Assembly (NCBI RefSeq): GCF_000421565.1
Contig: NZ_ATXG01000004.1
Location: 1 to 64,000, forward strand
Direction of reading: 5' to 3'
Length of the DNA: 64,000 nt
Source of the DNA: Agromyces subbeticus DSM 16689
GTDB taxonomy: Bacteria; Actinomycetota; Actinomycetes; Actinomycetales; Microbacteriaceae
Shown here: positions 45,401 through 52,484 of the stretch, piece by piece
Numbering within the stretch: position 1 is the first letter of the stretch
Layout of the letters: every line of letters starts with the position of its first letter
Notes under the pieces: model-generated
The model's input: only the letters and a program-made list of their open reading frames with translations
Databases searched by the model: none
Told to the model about the DNA's origin: nothing
Translations under genes and position numbers: made by a program

Positions 45401-45656
45401 CGGTACTCGTGCCGGCTCCGGCCGCGAGGTCGGCGTCGAAGATCGCCTGCAGCTGGCCGGCGGGCGTGTACTCGACCCCGATGTCGGGGATCGGCTGCTC
45501 GCTGCCGGAGAACGTCGGGTACCCAATGTCACTGTTCGCCGCAAATGCCGGCGTGGCCAGCAATGTGCTGCCCACGACGGCGGCAATGGCGGCGGTCGCG
45601 AGCGTACCCCGCACGCCCCGCCCTCGTCTTCTCGATGCCCAGACCACGTCGTCCAT
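39435..45656 (-). CDS. Giant secreted GH121-like beta-L-arabinobiosidase (HypBA2-like)
   Basis: The protein has 2073 residues. A signal peptide ends at AFA (about residue 39). An N-terminal beta-sandwich and a large (alpha/alpha)6-type catalytic region follow (about 40-830), with SMEGVLGYNNSIVLTTGMFI, DYNWGAMTGNDADAVSFHER, NQWWADNVPY and GYRSWIHHTILGATNF. Then come three discoidin-like modules (NLAAGAPVTATFSANG, NVAPDATPTAEFTAGWNNV, NVALLATPTASVTAGWNRV), a PKD-like segment, two Big_4-like modules and several DDRD/ATDAAGNVS repeats. The C terminus IASTG, helix and ARRRNRTE looks like a wall-sorting tail. Size, build and cluster match HypBA2 of B. longum (1943 residues, GH121), which releases beta-Ara-1,2-Ara from extensin-type glycans. 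GH63/MGH1-like is the alternative if the match fails. Confidence 0.72.
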   Translation of the reverse strand: MDDVVWASRRRGRGVRGTLATAAIAAVVGSTLLATPAFAANSDIGYPTFSGSEQPIPDIGVEYTPAGQLQAIFDADLAAGAGTSTETDFWIDEMLARTGTAGSHGDNNQWIFTRGRAAFMKEHTPGALGFAGQLAYWESIDGRGGYTITALVGGANVALTEDTAQRKQTPSYWRSVHRNAGAGLEIVQTKFITDANVLVTNLELRSTGPALDVTLRAVSPYASIVEGGELTGTVDALNDLTVLHPRFSGDGFAPADGALEASVTVPAGGSATTKVQLGLVTDEIAASRTEYDAVRAAAPAAAYSSHVTAYNQWWADNVPYLDTPEDNIDKTLFYRWWLMRFNFLDADIPGNTYQFPTSMEGVLGYNNSIVLTTGMFIDDLKYFRDPIYSYGPWVAAGETSKSAKFVDNPGDPANWSNSYTQYISEAAWRSYQLHGGPTAIAENLATYAENDVEGLIDAYDSDDSGLIDYNWGAMTGNDADAVSFHERPNAYMDRAENAYLYSNAQAAAEAYRLAGDTAKADEMDAFAQNIKTKVLDLLWDEDENLLKHRWTSDGALAKWKEINNYYPFSVGLMPKPGDADYDDDYVDALRLFADDSEYPIFPFYTANQADQADYGGPGSNNFSVINSTVTFRMVASVLRDYPTDAIDADWYKKLLYWNAWAHYQNGGDNRLPDQNEFWSDGSADPQSIGYRSWIHHTILGATNFTMIEDAMGLRPRSDAKIELDPIGIGWDHFTANNIRYRDRDLTVTWDEPGGTDHYGPSVPDGYSVFLDGELAFTVDDLAHVVYDPATGELEIEGDAQQVSANTSPVQAPEQVRFADGARVVDLFAKAGADVATASTGSANLAAGAPVTATFSANGRAAEAAVNGTTVNEPFWGTAGSPNAKDSLTIELGAEQTFDDARVFFYDSSSSATVAGYREPAMFTLEVRQGGEWSPVPQQARTPAYPRANLNQVQFPEVTGDAVRVTVTHAGGAKTGVKEVQLFSTGVEAPASTNQPPLVTAWQDVQASTAGEAALVGTAKDDGLPGGDLAVDWSIVSAPDGATVLFDDAAAASTTARFSTDGTYVLRLTADDGEAASSTDVTVQGEVASRGMNVAPDATPTAEFTAGWNNVNAVNNGTVLHSGGAQTELWGTWSGSHPATRWLQYEWDEPVRVSGAEVSFWRDQNDVNSSAGVNVPKSWKAQYWDGGAWVDVPTPGAYGVLRDEPNSTEFGAVTTTRLRLVLSAMGSGSTFAAVGVSEWKVFADAPVSIEPIDVRTTVGVLPTLPSTVDGTFTDGSHGDLAVAWAAVTAEQVAGEGSFAVAGIVAGSPVPASATVWVRATAPGQVNAVDPVAVQTSAGVAPDLPAALGVLYNDGSREDLPVEWQAIDPADYASDGEFTVDGEVQTELPGVTAALATVSVGGGSTGPDTQAPSVTLTTAPEAPASGWHTGDVTLSASATDNRDPAPSVEVRVDGGAWAAYTAPLVVSAEGSHLVEARATDAAGNVSSVPESEFRIDVTAPALSIATDPVGRTVKATAVDAGSGVASLEYRFAGETDEQWRAVTGSILVGLDEVRIELRATDAAGNVSAVEERTVPASDGNHRRNVALLATPTASVTAGWNRVTGLNDDVQPTSSGDVTPNDNTNVWGAWPEIGEQWVQYDWTEPVTIGELGAYFVSNLDDAGLGIDVPKTWHAEYWSPDSGDSGAWVPVEASVDYGVALDAYNVVEFAPVTTTKLRLQLEASGTESGAGSLGIKEWQVFEAPPVEVPDTQAPVVTAAVDPAAPVSGWHTGTVTVSATALDDRDDAPSIEVQPGDGAWAAYAEGVPISDDGVHTVRFRATDAAGNVSEPATVEVRRDATAPAGSPAFDVDTRTVTIGSSDAASGVALVELRLGDGAWATYTAAVVVGDSATTARARVTDVAGNVSEVAELAIPAKSTDPGTDPGGDPEPSGSLTGNEVVRIGVTQVAPGGTLPVSLTGAEPGAVFAVEFRSEPTRIGTLVVGDDGTASGTFIVPANAEPGTHTVALMLPGGEVTATVTVVAPGASSPGAGASGPSGSIASTGVPEITATVVWLALGAIVVGLGVALVAARRRNRTE

Positions 45657-45670
45657 TCCCTCTCCCGTTG

Positions 45671-45688
45671 GTGCTCACCGGTGAGCAC
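45671..45688. promoter_or_regulatory. Perfect 18-bp palindromic operator upstream of the GH121-like gene
   Basis: GTGCTCACCGGTGAGCAC is a perfect palindrome with central CG, 15 bp before the start codon and just downstream of the predicted -10. It is typical in size and symmetry for a LacI-family site but differs from the sites at 33515 and 16742. Confidence 0.7.
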
Positions 45689-45703
45689 AACGCACGTGAA
45701 GGC

Positions 45704-45733
45704 AACGTATCGGGGCGGACCGCGCCACCGCAA
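45704..45733 (-). promoter_or_regulatory. Promoter of the GH121-like gene
   Basis: On the minus strand, -35 TTGCGG (45728-45733) and -10 TACGTT (45704-45709) are spaced 18 bp. Further upstream TTTCGG (45748-45753) and CCGAAA (45759-45764) form another inverted repeat. The ribosome-binding site GGGAGAGGGA touches the ATG at 45656. Confidence 0.45.
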
Positions 45734-45787
45734 TCCTTTTCGGAATGTTTCGGTGAACCCGAAATGATCGACCCGCGAGGTTCGAAT

Positions 45788-46717
45788 TCAGCCGATCGCG
45801 TCGAGGGCGGCGAGCACGCGCGGCACCGAGCCGCCGAGGTTCCACTCGGCGCCGAGCTTCTCGAGCGCCTCGCGACGGGCACCCTCGACCGGGCGGAGCC
45901 GCGCGTCGAAGTCGCCGAGCTCGAGGTCGCGTACGACTCCGACGACCGTCGGTGCGACATCGAGGTAGTCGGAGGCGGCGGCGAACTTCGCGCGCATCGT
46001 CGCCGACATCGGCGCCGAGGCATCCGCTGCCGCTGCCCTGATGCCCTCGAGGTCGACGAACTCGCGCAGCAGCGACGCCGCGGTCTTCTCGCCGACGCCC
46101 GCGACACCGGGCAGGCCGTCGGAGGTGTCGCCGCGCATCACCGAGAAGTCGACGTACTGCTGCGGCAGCACCGAGTACTTCGCGACGACCGAGGCGTCGG
46201 TCAGCACCTCGAGCTTGCTCATGCCGCGCGCGGTGTAGACGACCCGTACGGATGCCTCGTCGTCGACGAGCTGGAACAGGTCGCGGTCGCCCGTGACGAC
46301 GTCGACCGGCATCGGCGCGCCCGTGGCGAGGGTGCCGATGACGTCGTCGGCCTCGTGCTCGGCGGCCCCGACGATCGGGATCTCGAGCAGGCCCAGCACC
46401 TCGCGAATGCGAGGGATCTGCGCGATGAGGCCGGCCGGGGTCTCTTCGACGTCGACGCCGCCCGGCACGACGCGCTCGACGCGGTGCGCCTTGTAGCTCG
46501 GAATGAGTTCGACCCGCCACGCCGGCCGCCAGTCGTCGTCCCAGCAGGCGACGAGGTGCGTCGCCTCGAAGTCGACGGTCAGCCGGGCGATCATGTCGAG
46601 CAGCCCGCGCACGGCGTTGACGGGTGTGCCGTCGGGCGCCGTGATGGAGTCGGGCACGCCGTAGAACGCGCGGAAGTAGAGGGAAGCGGTGTCGAGGAGC
46701 ATCAATCGGTCGGCCAC
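45788..46717 (-). CDS. 5'-3' exonuclease (FEN/PIN family, Pol I N-domain-like)
   Basis: This 309-residue stand-alone nuclease is like the N-terminal domain of DNA polymerase I. Metal-binding acidic residues are visible in LMLLDTASLYFRAFYG (Asp9), EHEADDVIGTLA, VVTGDRDLFQLV and VMRGDTSDGLPGVAGVGEKTAASL; the last is the helix-three-turn-helix DNA-binding element. It removes RNA primers or 5' flaps. The start is a GTG. The gene follows the DUF885 gene by 39 bp on the same strand. Stand-alone copies besides Pol I are common in actinobacteria. Confidence 0.9.
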   Translation of the reverse strand: MADRLMLLDTASLYFRAFYGVPDSITAPDGTPVNAVRGLLDMIARLTVDFEATHLVACWDDDWRPAWRVELIPSYKAHRVERVVPGGVDVEETPAGLIAQIPRIREVLGLLEIPIVGAAEHEADDVIGTLATGAPMPVDVVTGDRDLFQLVDDEASVRVVYTARGMSKLEVLTDASVVAKYSVLPQQYVDFSVMRGDTSDGLPGVAGVGEKTAASLLREFVDLEGIRAAAADASAPMSATMRAKFAAASDYLDVAPTVVGVVRDLELGDFDARLRPVEGARREALEKLGAEWNLGGSVPRVLAALDAIG

Positions 46718-46755
46718 AGGCCGATCATGGCACGACGTGGCCCTGGCACCTACCC

Positions 46756-48414
46756 CTACCCCGGGAAGGTCTCGACCCAGTTGCCTGCGGCATCGAGCAC
46801 GTCGACGTCGCTGCGATCGTCGAGCAGCTCCCAGCGCTGCAGCGAGACCGGCACGTTGCCGTTGAGCCAGAGCGAATCGTGGAACTCGCGCAGCGAGAAC
46901 GCGTCACCCTGGGCAACCGCCGCGTCGGCGAACAGCCGCTTCACTTCGAGCTTGCCGACGAGGTACGACATCGCGAGCCCGGGGGTCGCCACGTAGAAGG
47001 AGGTCTCTTCGGTCGCCGTCTCGACGTCCATCGGCACGAGCCGCACGAAGAAGTCGACGGCCTCGTCGAGACCGAACGCTCCCGTCGCGAGGTTGACGTC
47101 GACGACCACCCGCAGGGCCCGCAGCCGCATGAAGTTGTGCACGATCGTCTGCGAGTGCGGAGCGTCGTCGAAGAGCCCGGCGTCGAGCATGAGCTCTTCG
47201 TTGTAGTGGGCGATGCCCTCGTTGGCGACCGAGTCGACGTAGTGCCGGCGCATCTCGCGGGGGTGCCCCCACGACAGCGCGAGCTGCTGACTGTGCGCAC
47301 CTTCGTGGATGATGCCGAGGCGCGGGTCGCGGGCGTTGGCTGCGTCGAAGTACGGCAGCTCGGCCGCCGGCGCGGGCACGTACGAGACGGCGTCGTGCTC
47401 GCGCCGCCGCTCGCTCGTGAGATCGTCGGTGACGCCGAGGAACGCGAGCGGTTCGAGATACGCGGGGTAGGCCGAGAACCCGTAGTGCCGAAGCGACCCG
47501 GGCTGGCTCAAGAGCCCCTCTCGCTCGTACAGCGCCCGCACCTCGACCTCGCGCTCGGCCTGGTCGGCGACCTCGGCCGCCGCGTCGCGGGCAAGCGGCG
47601 CGGGCGGCACCTCGCGGTGCCTGTTGCGGCTCACCGTCTCTGCCACGATCGCTCGCCGGTAGTCGTGCAGCGCCGCGCGCACGAGCTCTTCGGGCTCGGC
47701 GGCGACGAGCGCCACGTGACGCAGGTACCAGACGAAGGCGTCACGCCCCACGATGACATCGGGGCCGAGACGGCCGGCGGATGCCTCGAGCCACTGCGCG
47801 TATCGAGTGAGCGCTGCGCTCGCGGCGGGCTGCGCCTCGGCGAGCGCGGTCGCCGTCACGGCATCGACCTGCTCGGCGATGGCCGCGACCGAGGCGGCGA
47901 GGCGCGGCCCGATGTCGACCAGTTCGGCGGCGGCAACCCGTGCAAGGGTCGCGACTCCGGCCCGCTCGAGATTGGCGATGGCCTGCTCGACCGCGCGGGG
48001 CATGGCGGTGAGCACCATCACGAGGTCGGCCTGCCGGTCGGCGTCGAACGGGGATGGTGCGAGCAGCAGGTCGAACCACGGGCCGAGCACCTGACTCGTG
48101 AGGAACACGGCGTCGCGCTCCCAGTTGCGCAGCACGTCGAGTTCCCATCGCACGCGCGCGATCGCCGACCCCAGCAGCCGGTGATCGACCTGATCGGGGA
48201 TCGGCAACGCCGCGGCATCCGTCGCCCGCCAGCGTTCGACGAACGGCTCGAGGCCGCGCCGCTGCGCCTCGACGCCCTCGGGGTCGAAGCGCGGCAACCA
48301 CCCCGTCGGTCGCTCGATGCGCGGAATATCGTCGGATGTGCGGAACGAGTTCACGGCGCGCCACTGCCAGAACTCGGAGCCGAGGCGGGCGAGGTCAGCA
48401 TCGATCTGGGCCAT
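46756..48414 (-). CDS. DUF885 family protein (putative metallopeptidase)
   Basis: This 552-residue DUF885 protein starts at ATG 48414; a GTG ten codons upstream has no better ribosome-binding site. The putative zinc-binding region is IIHEGAHSQQLALSWG (about residue 375), with VANEGIAHYNEELMLDAGLF after it, the pattern of HE-x2-H plus a second Glu seen in M3-like helical peptidases. Note that the first motif is HEGAH, which keeps both His and the Glu. No signal peptide is seen, so it acts in the cytosol. Substrate unknown; members are annotated as carboxypeptidases or hydrolases without general proof. Confidence 0.82.
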   Translation of the reverse strand: MAQIDADLARLGSEFWQWRAVNSFRTSDDIPRIERPTGWLPRFDPEGVEAQRRGLEPFVERWRATDAAALPIPDQVDHRLLGSAIARVRWELDVLRNWERDAVFLTSQVLGPWFDLLLAPSPFDADRQADLVMVLTAMPRAVEQAIANLERAGVATLARVAAAELVDIGPRLAASVAAIAEQVDAVTATALAEAQPAASAALTRYAQWLEASAGRLGPDVIVGRDAFVWYLRHVALVAAEPEELVRAALHDYRRAIVAETVSRNRHREVPPAPLARDAAAEVADQAEREVEVRALYEREGLLSQPGSLRHYGFSAYPAYLEPLAFLGVTDDLTSERRREHDAVSYVPAPAAELPYFDAANARDPRLGIIHEGAHSQQLALSWGHPREMRRHYVDSVANEGIAHYNEELMLDAGLFDDAPHSQTIVHNFMRLRALRVVVDVNLATGAFGLDEAVDFFVRLVPMDVETATEETSFYVATPGLAMSYLVGKLEVKRLFADAAVAQGDAFSLREFHDSLWLNGNVPVSLQRWELLDDRSDVDVLDAAGNWVETFPG

Positions 48415-48492
48415 GACGGCCACGCTAGCCGCTGCTGCCGACACCGAGCGGGACTGGTGCGCGCGGGCGCCTGCCTCGCTACCGTTGAGCGC

Positions 48493-50373
48493 ATGAGCGG
48501 AACGCCGAACGAGCCGACCGAGCAGACCCAGCGAACTCCTCCTGCCCTCAGGTCATTGCCGCCCGTGCAGCGCTGGGTGTTCTGGCCCGCGGCGGCGGTC
48601 GTCGCGCTCTTCGTCGCCTTCGCACTCATCGCACCCGACGCCGCCGAGGCGATGTTCGGCGCGATCCAGACCGGCATCGTAAACACCTTCAACTGGTACT
48701 ACGTGCTCATCGCCGCGTTCTTCGTGGCGTTCAGCCTGTTCGTCGGCTTCAGCCGATTCGGCGACATCAAGCTCGGCCGCGACGACGACGAGCCCGAGTT
48801 CTCGCTGCTCTCGTGGTTCTCGCTGCTCTTCGCCGCCGGCATGGGCATCGGTCTCGTCTTCTACGGGGTGAGCGAGCCGCTCAGCCACTTCGTCTCGCCC
48901 CGACCCGGGGTTACCGGCACTCCCGAGGCGCTCGCGCAACAGGCGCTCAGCCAGACCTATCTGCACTGGGGAGTGCACGCATGGTCGATCTACGTCGTGG
49001 TGGGGCTCGGCCTCGCCTACGCGATCCACCGTCGCCGTCGCCCCATCTCGATCCGCTGGACCCTCGAACCCCTGCTCGGCAAGCGCGTCGAGGGCGGCTG
49101 GGGCCACGCGATCGACATCGTCGCGCTCGTCGGCACGCTGTTCGGCGTCGCGACCTCGCTCGGCCTCGGCGTGCTGCAGATCAGCGCCGGACTCGACGCC
49201 GCCGGCATCCTCGAGCCGAGTGCCCTCACGCAAGTGGCCATCATCCTCGTGATCTCGATGATCGTGCTCTGGTCGGTGCTCTCGGGCGTCACGAAGGGCA
49301 TGAAGTGGCTCTCGACGGCGAACCTCGTGCTCGCCGGCATCCTCGTGCTGTACCTACTGGTGATGGGCCCGAGCGAGTTCCTGCTGCGCGACTTCGTGCA
49401 GTCGATCGGCAACTACATCCAGAATTTCGTGGGCCTCTCGTTCAACGTGAGCGCGTTCCAGGGCACGGCCGGCGAAGAGTGGCAAGCGGCGTGGACCTCG
49501 TTCTACTGGGGCTGGTGGATCTCGTGGGCGCCGTTCGTCGGCATCTTCATCGCCCGCGTCTCGAAGGGGCGCACCGTTCGGCAGTTCGTCGCAGGTGTCA
49601 TCCTCGTGCCGACGCTCATCGGCATCCTCTGGTTCGCCGTGCTCGGCGGCTCGGCCCTCGCGATCGAGCTCGCCGATCCCGGCGCCCTCACCCAGCCCGA
49701 CGGCACCGTCGACGTCGAGAGCGCGCTGTTCCAGCTGCTCACCTACCTGCCAGGCACGCCGGTGCTGACGGTCGGCGTGATCTTGCTCATCACCATCTTC
49801 TTCGTCACCTCGGCCGACTCGGGCGCGCTCGTCATGGGCATGATCGCGACTGGCGGGCAGTTGAACCCCAAGCGCTGGATCCGGATCTTCTTCACGGCGA
49901 TCACGGCCCTGCTCGCGATCGCACTGTTGCTCACGGGCGGGCTCACCGCGCTGCAGACCGCCGCGATCATCATCGCGCTGCCCTTCAGCATCGTGATGCT
50001 GCTCATCTGCTGGTCGACGATCATCGCCTTCACCCGAGAGCGCCGAGCGTACGCGAAGGCCGAACGCGCCCAGTTCATCGATCACATCGGCGAGCACTAC
50101 GGCCTCGAGGTCGAGGCACCGCTCGAGCGCGGACTCATCGCCGGCGAGCCGCGCTGGGTTCGCGGGCTCCGGCGACGGCTGCGCCTGGGCACGGATGCCT
50201 CGCCGGCGCCCCGCCGCGCCTCGCCCGCGTCGCTCGCCGAGGAGAACGCGCTGCCCGACATCGTGCCGCTCGCCGATGTCGACGAGGTGGTCGACCACGA
50301 TCCGCTCGCCGACCACGACGACCCCGACGTGCCCGAGCACGGGGAGGACGACCCGCGATCGCTTCCGCGGTGA
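48493..50373 (+). CDS. BCCT-family betaine/choline/carnitine transporter
   Basis: This 626-residue sodium- or proton-coupled transporter has 12 helices. The family signatures are clear: FAAGMGIGLVFYGVSEPLSH at the start of the first repeat (the glycine-rich helix 3 region) and the aromatic box in YWGWWISWAPFVGIFIARVS. The C-terminal 85 residues are cytosolic and very acidic (VPLADVDEVVDHDPLADHDD), where osmosensing BCCTs have a regulatory tail, although basic residues dominate in BetP. It is likely for uptake of glycine betaine or a related osmolyte. The start is an ATG without a strong ribosome-binding site. Divergent from the DUF885 gene. Confidence 0.92.
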   Translation: MSGTPNEPTEQTQRTPPALRSLPPVQRWVFWPAAAVVALFVAFALIAPDAAEAMFGAIQTGIVNTFNWYYVLIAAFFVAFSLFVGFSRFGDIKLGRDDDEPEFSLLSWFSLLFAAGMGIGLVFYGVSEPLSHFVSPRPGVTGTPEALAQQALSQTYLHWGVHAWSIYVVVGLGLAYAIHRRRRPISIRWTLEPLLGKRVEGGWGHAIDIVALVGTLFGVATSLGLGVLQISAGLDAAGILEPSALTQVAIILVISMIVLWSVLSGVTKGMKWLSTANLVLAGILVLYLLVMGPSEFLLRDFVQSIGNYIQNFVGLSFNVSAFQGTAGEEWQAAWTSFYWGWWISWAPFVGIFIARVSKGRTVRQFVAGVILVPTLIGILWFAVLGGSALAIELADPGALTQPDGTVDVESALFQLLTYLPGTPVLTVGVILLITIFFVTSADSGALVMGMIATGGQLNPKRWIRIFFTAITALLAIALLLTGGLTALQTAAIIIALPFSIVMLLICWSTIIAFTRERRAYAKAERAQFIDHIGEHYGLEVEAPLERGLIAGEPRWVRGLRRRLRLGTDASPAPRRASPASLAEENALPDIVPLADVDEVVDHDPLADHDDPDVPEHGEDDPRSLPR

Positions 50374-50396
50374 CCCGCCCGCCGGTCACCCGCCCG

Positions 50397-50476
50397 CCGG
50401 TCGAGTAGGCCCGCCAGGGCCGTATCGAGACCACCGCAGCGGGTCTCGATACGCTCCTTCGTCGCTACTCGACCGG
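50397..50476. repeat. Nested palindromic intergenic repeat 1
   Basis: The outer arms are CCGGTCGAGTAG (50397-50408) and CTACTCGACCGG (50465-50476). The inner arms are CGTATCGAGACC (50421-50432) and GGTCTCGATACG (50442-50453) with a 9-nt loop. It is a REP-like element of the kind scattered in Microbacteriaceae genomes, between the BCCT gene and the FUSC gene. Confidence 0.8.
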
Positions 50477-50488
50477 CGAGCACACAGA

Positions 50489-51526
50489 ATGGAGCCCATG
50501 GGCATCACCGACACCTTCCGGGCCTCCCGTCGCGTGCCCATCCTCCAGGTCGCCAAGGCCTCGGTTGCAACGATCGCGGCGTGGTTGCTCGCGGGCTGGC
50601 TGATTCCGGGACCGCTGCCCGTCTTCGCTGCGATCGCGGCGCTGCTCGTGGTGCAGCCGAGCGTGAACCAATCGCTCGGCAAGGCGATCGAGCGTTCGAT
50701 CGGAGTGATCCTCGGCGTGCTCGTCGCCACGGGCCTCTCGCTCGTGTTCGGGCAGAACAGCTGGGTCGTGCTCGTCGCCATCATGATCGCGATGCTCGTC
50801 GCGTGGTCGTTGAAAATGACGCCCGGCACGTCGAACCAGGTCGCGATCAGCGCGATGCTCGTGCTCGCACTCGGCGCTTCGTCTCCCGAGTACTCCATCG
50901 ACCGCATCATCGAGACGCTCATCGGCGCGGCGATCGGCATCGTCGTCAACGCGCTCATCGTGCCGCCGGTGGCCCTCGCCCCGGCCCGGCGCGACATCTC
51001 GCTGCTCGGCGGCGAGCTCGCGGCATCCCTCGACCGACTCGCGAGCGCCCTCGAGAGTCCGCAATCGGCGGGCGACCTGCAGCGGCTCATGGTCGAGGCC
51101 CGCCTGATGCGGCCGATGCGCGACGCAGCGGATGCCTCGATCTCGACCGGCGAGGAATCGCTCACGCTCAATCCCCGCCGCTCGGCGCATCGCACCGAGC
51201 TCACCGAACTGCGCACCCTGCTCGACCGGCTGAGCCCGATCGTCACGCAGGTGATCGGCATGACCCGCGCCTTCTTCGACCACTACGACGCGGCGCTCGC
51301 CGACGAGCCGACCGTGCAGGCCATCGCCGAGCAGCTGCGCCGGGCCGCTCATGACGTGCGGCTCGCGGTGCATCTGGCCGACATCGACCCCGAGCCGATG
51401 ACGTCGGCGATACCGGCGCTCACCTCCCCGCTCGTGGTGACCCCGCCGAAGTCGGGTCACTGGATCCTGATCGGCTCGCTCATGGAGGATCTGCGGCGCA
51501 TCCGCGCGGAACTCGTCGAGGAGTAG
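50489..51526 (+). CDS. FUSC/aromatic-acid-exporter-type membrane protein
   Basis: This 345-residue protein has an N-terminal membrane half of about six helices (VAKASVATIAAWLLAGWLIP, VFAAIAALLVVQPSVNQSL, SIGVILGVLVATGLSLVFG), which is the FUSC/ArAE half. The C-terminal cytosolic helical domain has repeated charged helices (ELRTLLDRLSPIVTQ, MEDLRRIRAELVEE). Members export aromatic acids or other toxic carboxylates in some bacteria; here the substrate is unknown. Two ATG codons (50489 and 50498) are possible. The element at 50397 lies immediately upstream. Confidence 0.8.
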   Translation: MEPMGITDTFRASRRVPILQVAKASVATIAAWLLAGWLIPGPLPVFAAIAALLVVQPSVNQSLGKAIERSIGVILGVLVATGLSLVFGQNSWVVLVAIMIAMLVAWSLKMTPGTSNQVAISAMLVLALGASSPEYSIDRIIETLIGAAIGIVVNALIVPPVALAPARRDISLLGGELAASLDRLASALESPQSAGDLQRLMVEARLMRPMRDAADASISTGEESLTLNPRRSAHRTELTELRTLLDRLSPIVTQVIGMTRAFFDHYDAALADEPTVQAIAEQLRRAAHDVRLAVHLADIDPEPMTSAIPALTSPLVVTPPKSGHWILIGSLMEDLRRIRAELVEE

Positions 51527-51656
51527 CGCGGGCACCGACCGGCAGTGCCCTCGCGGCGACATTCGATATCCATCGGAAGTTCGAGGCGAGCTGCGGGCCT
51601 CGCCGATAGCGTGGAAGGAGCTCGACCGAGATCCGCAGACGACGGCAGGAGCAGAC

Positions 51657-52484
51657 ATGAGTTCGACACCCTCAGCGGCGACCTCGACGGGCCGCGACCT
51701 GGTACGGCAACTCTCGGTGGCGGTCAGCGCGGTGCTCGCGGTGATCGGCGCGTTCATCGGGTCGGGCGCGGCCGGCGGCCAGCAGGTGCAGGATGCCGCC
51801 GGCGGAGCACTCGCGGCCGACGCCACGCTCATCGCGCCCGGCGGCGGGGCCTTCTCGATCTGGAGCCTCATCTACGCCGGCCTCGTGGCGTACGCGATCT
51901 GGCAGTTCCTGCCATCGCAACGCACTGAGGCCCGGCATCGTCGGCTCGGGTACCTCGTCGCGGCATCGCTGCTGCTGAATGCCGCGTGGATCCTCAGCAT
52001 CCAGTTCGACCAGCTCTGGCTCAGCGTTCCGATCATCGCCGTGCTGCTCGTCGTGCTGATCGCGGCGTTCCGGGTCTGCCGCGCGGTGCCGCCGACCTCG
52101 AGGGTCGACGCGGTCCTCACCGACGGCACGCTGGGCCTCTATCTCGGCTGGGTCTGCGTCGCCACCGCGGCGAACGTGACCGCCGCGCTCGTCGCCGCCG
52201 GCTTCGACGGCTGGGGCATCGCTCCCGAGGTGTGGTCGGTGACGGTGATCGCGATCGCCGGCATCGTGGGGGTCGCGATCGCCGTGTGGGGTCAGGGCCG
52301 GATCGCCCCGACGCTCGCCCTCGGGTGGGGCCTCGCCTGGGTCGCCGTCGCACGGTTGACGGATGCCCCGGCATCGACCGTCACCGGCATCGCCGCCCTC
52401 GTCGCGGTGCTCGCGGTCGTCGTCGCGACGGTCTGGGCCAGGGTCTCGCCGCGAGACACGACCGCCGCACCAGCCACCGCCTGA
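51657..52484 (+). CDS. TspO/MBR-like (tryptophan-rich sensory) membrane protein
   Basis: This 275-residue protein has about seven to eight helices. FSIWSLIYAGLVAYAIWQFL and the helix GWVCVATAANVTAALVAAGF recall the tryptophan-rich sensory/TspO-like branch found in actinobacteria, which is longer than true five-helix TspO. Function is not established; TspO relatives bind tetrapyrroles. The start ATG lies about 130 bp after the FUSC gene, with GGAGCAGAC upstream giving a good ribosome-binding site. Confidence 0.75.
   Translation: MSSTPSAATSTGRDLVRQLSVAVSAVLAVIGAFIGSGAAGGQQVQDAAGGALAADATLIAPGGGAFSIWSLIYAGLVAYAIWQFLPSQRTEARHRRLGYLVAASLLLNAAWILSIQFDQLWLSVPIIAVLLVVLIAAFRVCRAVPPTSRVDAVLTDGTLGLYLGWVCVATAANVTAALVAAGFDGWGIAPEVWSVTVIAIAGIVGVAIAVWGQGRIAPTLALGWGLAWVAVARLTDAPASTVTGIAALVAVLAVVVATVWARVSPRDTTAAPATA

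Noticed and set aside
42249..45767. Plus-strand 1172-residue frame opposite the GH121-like gene
   Set aside because: It is a Val/Arg-rich antisense shadow; the minus strand encodes a signal peptide, glycosidase and repeat domains.
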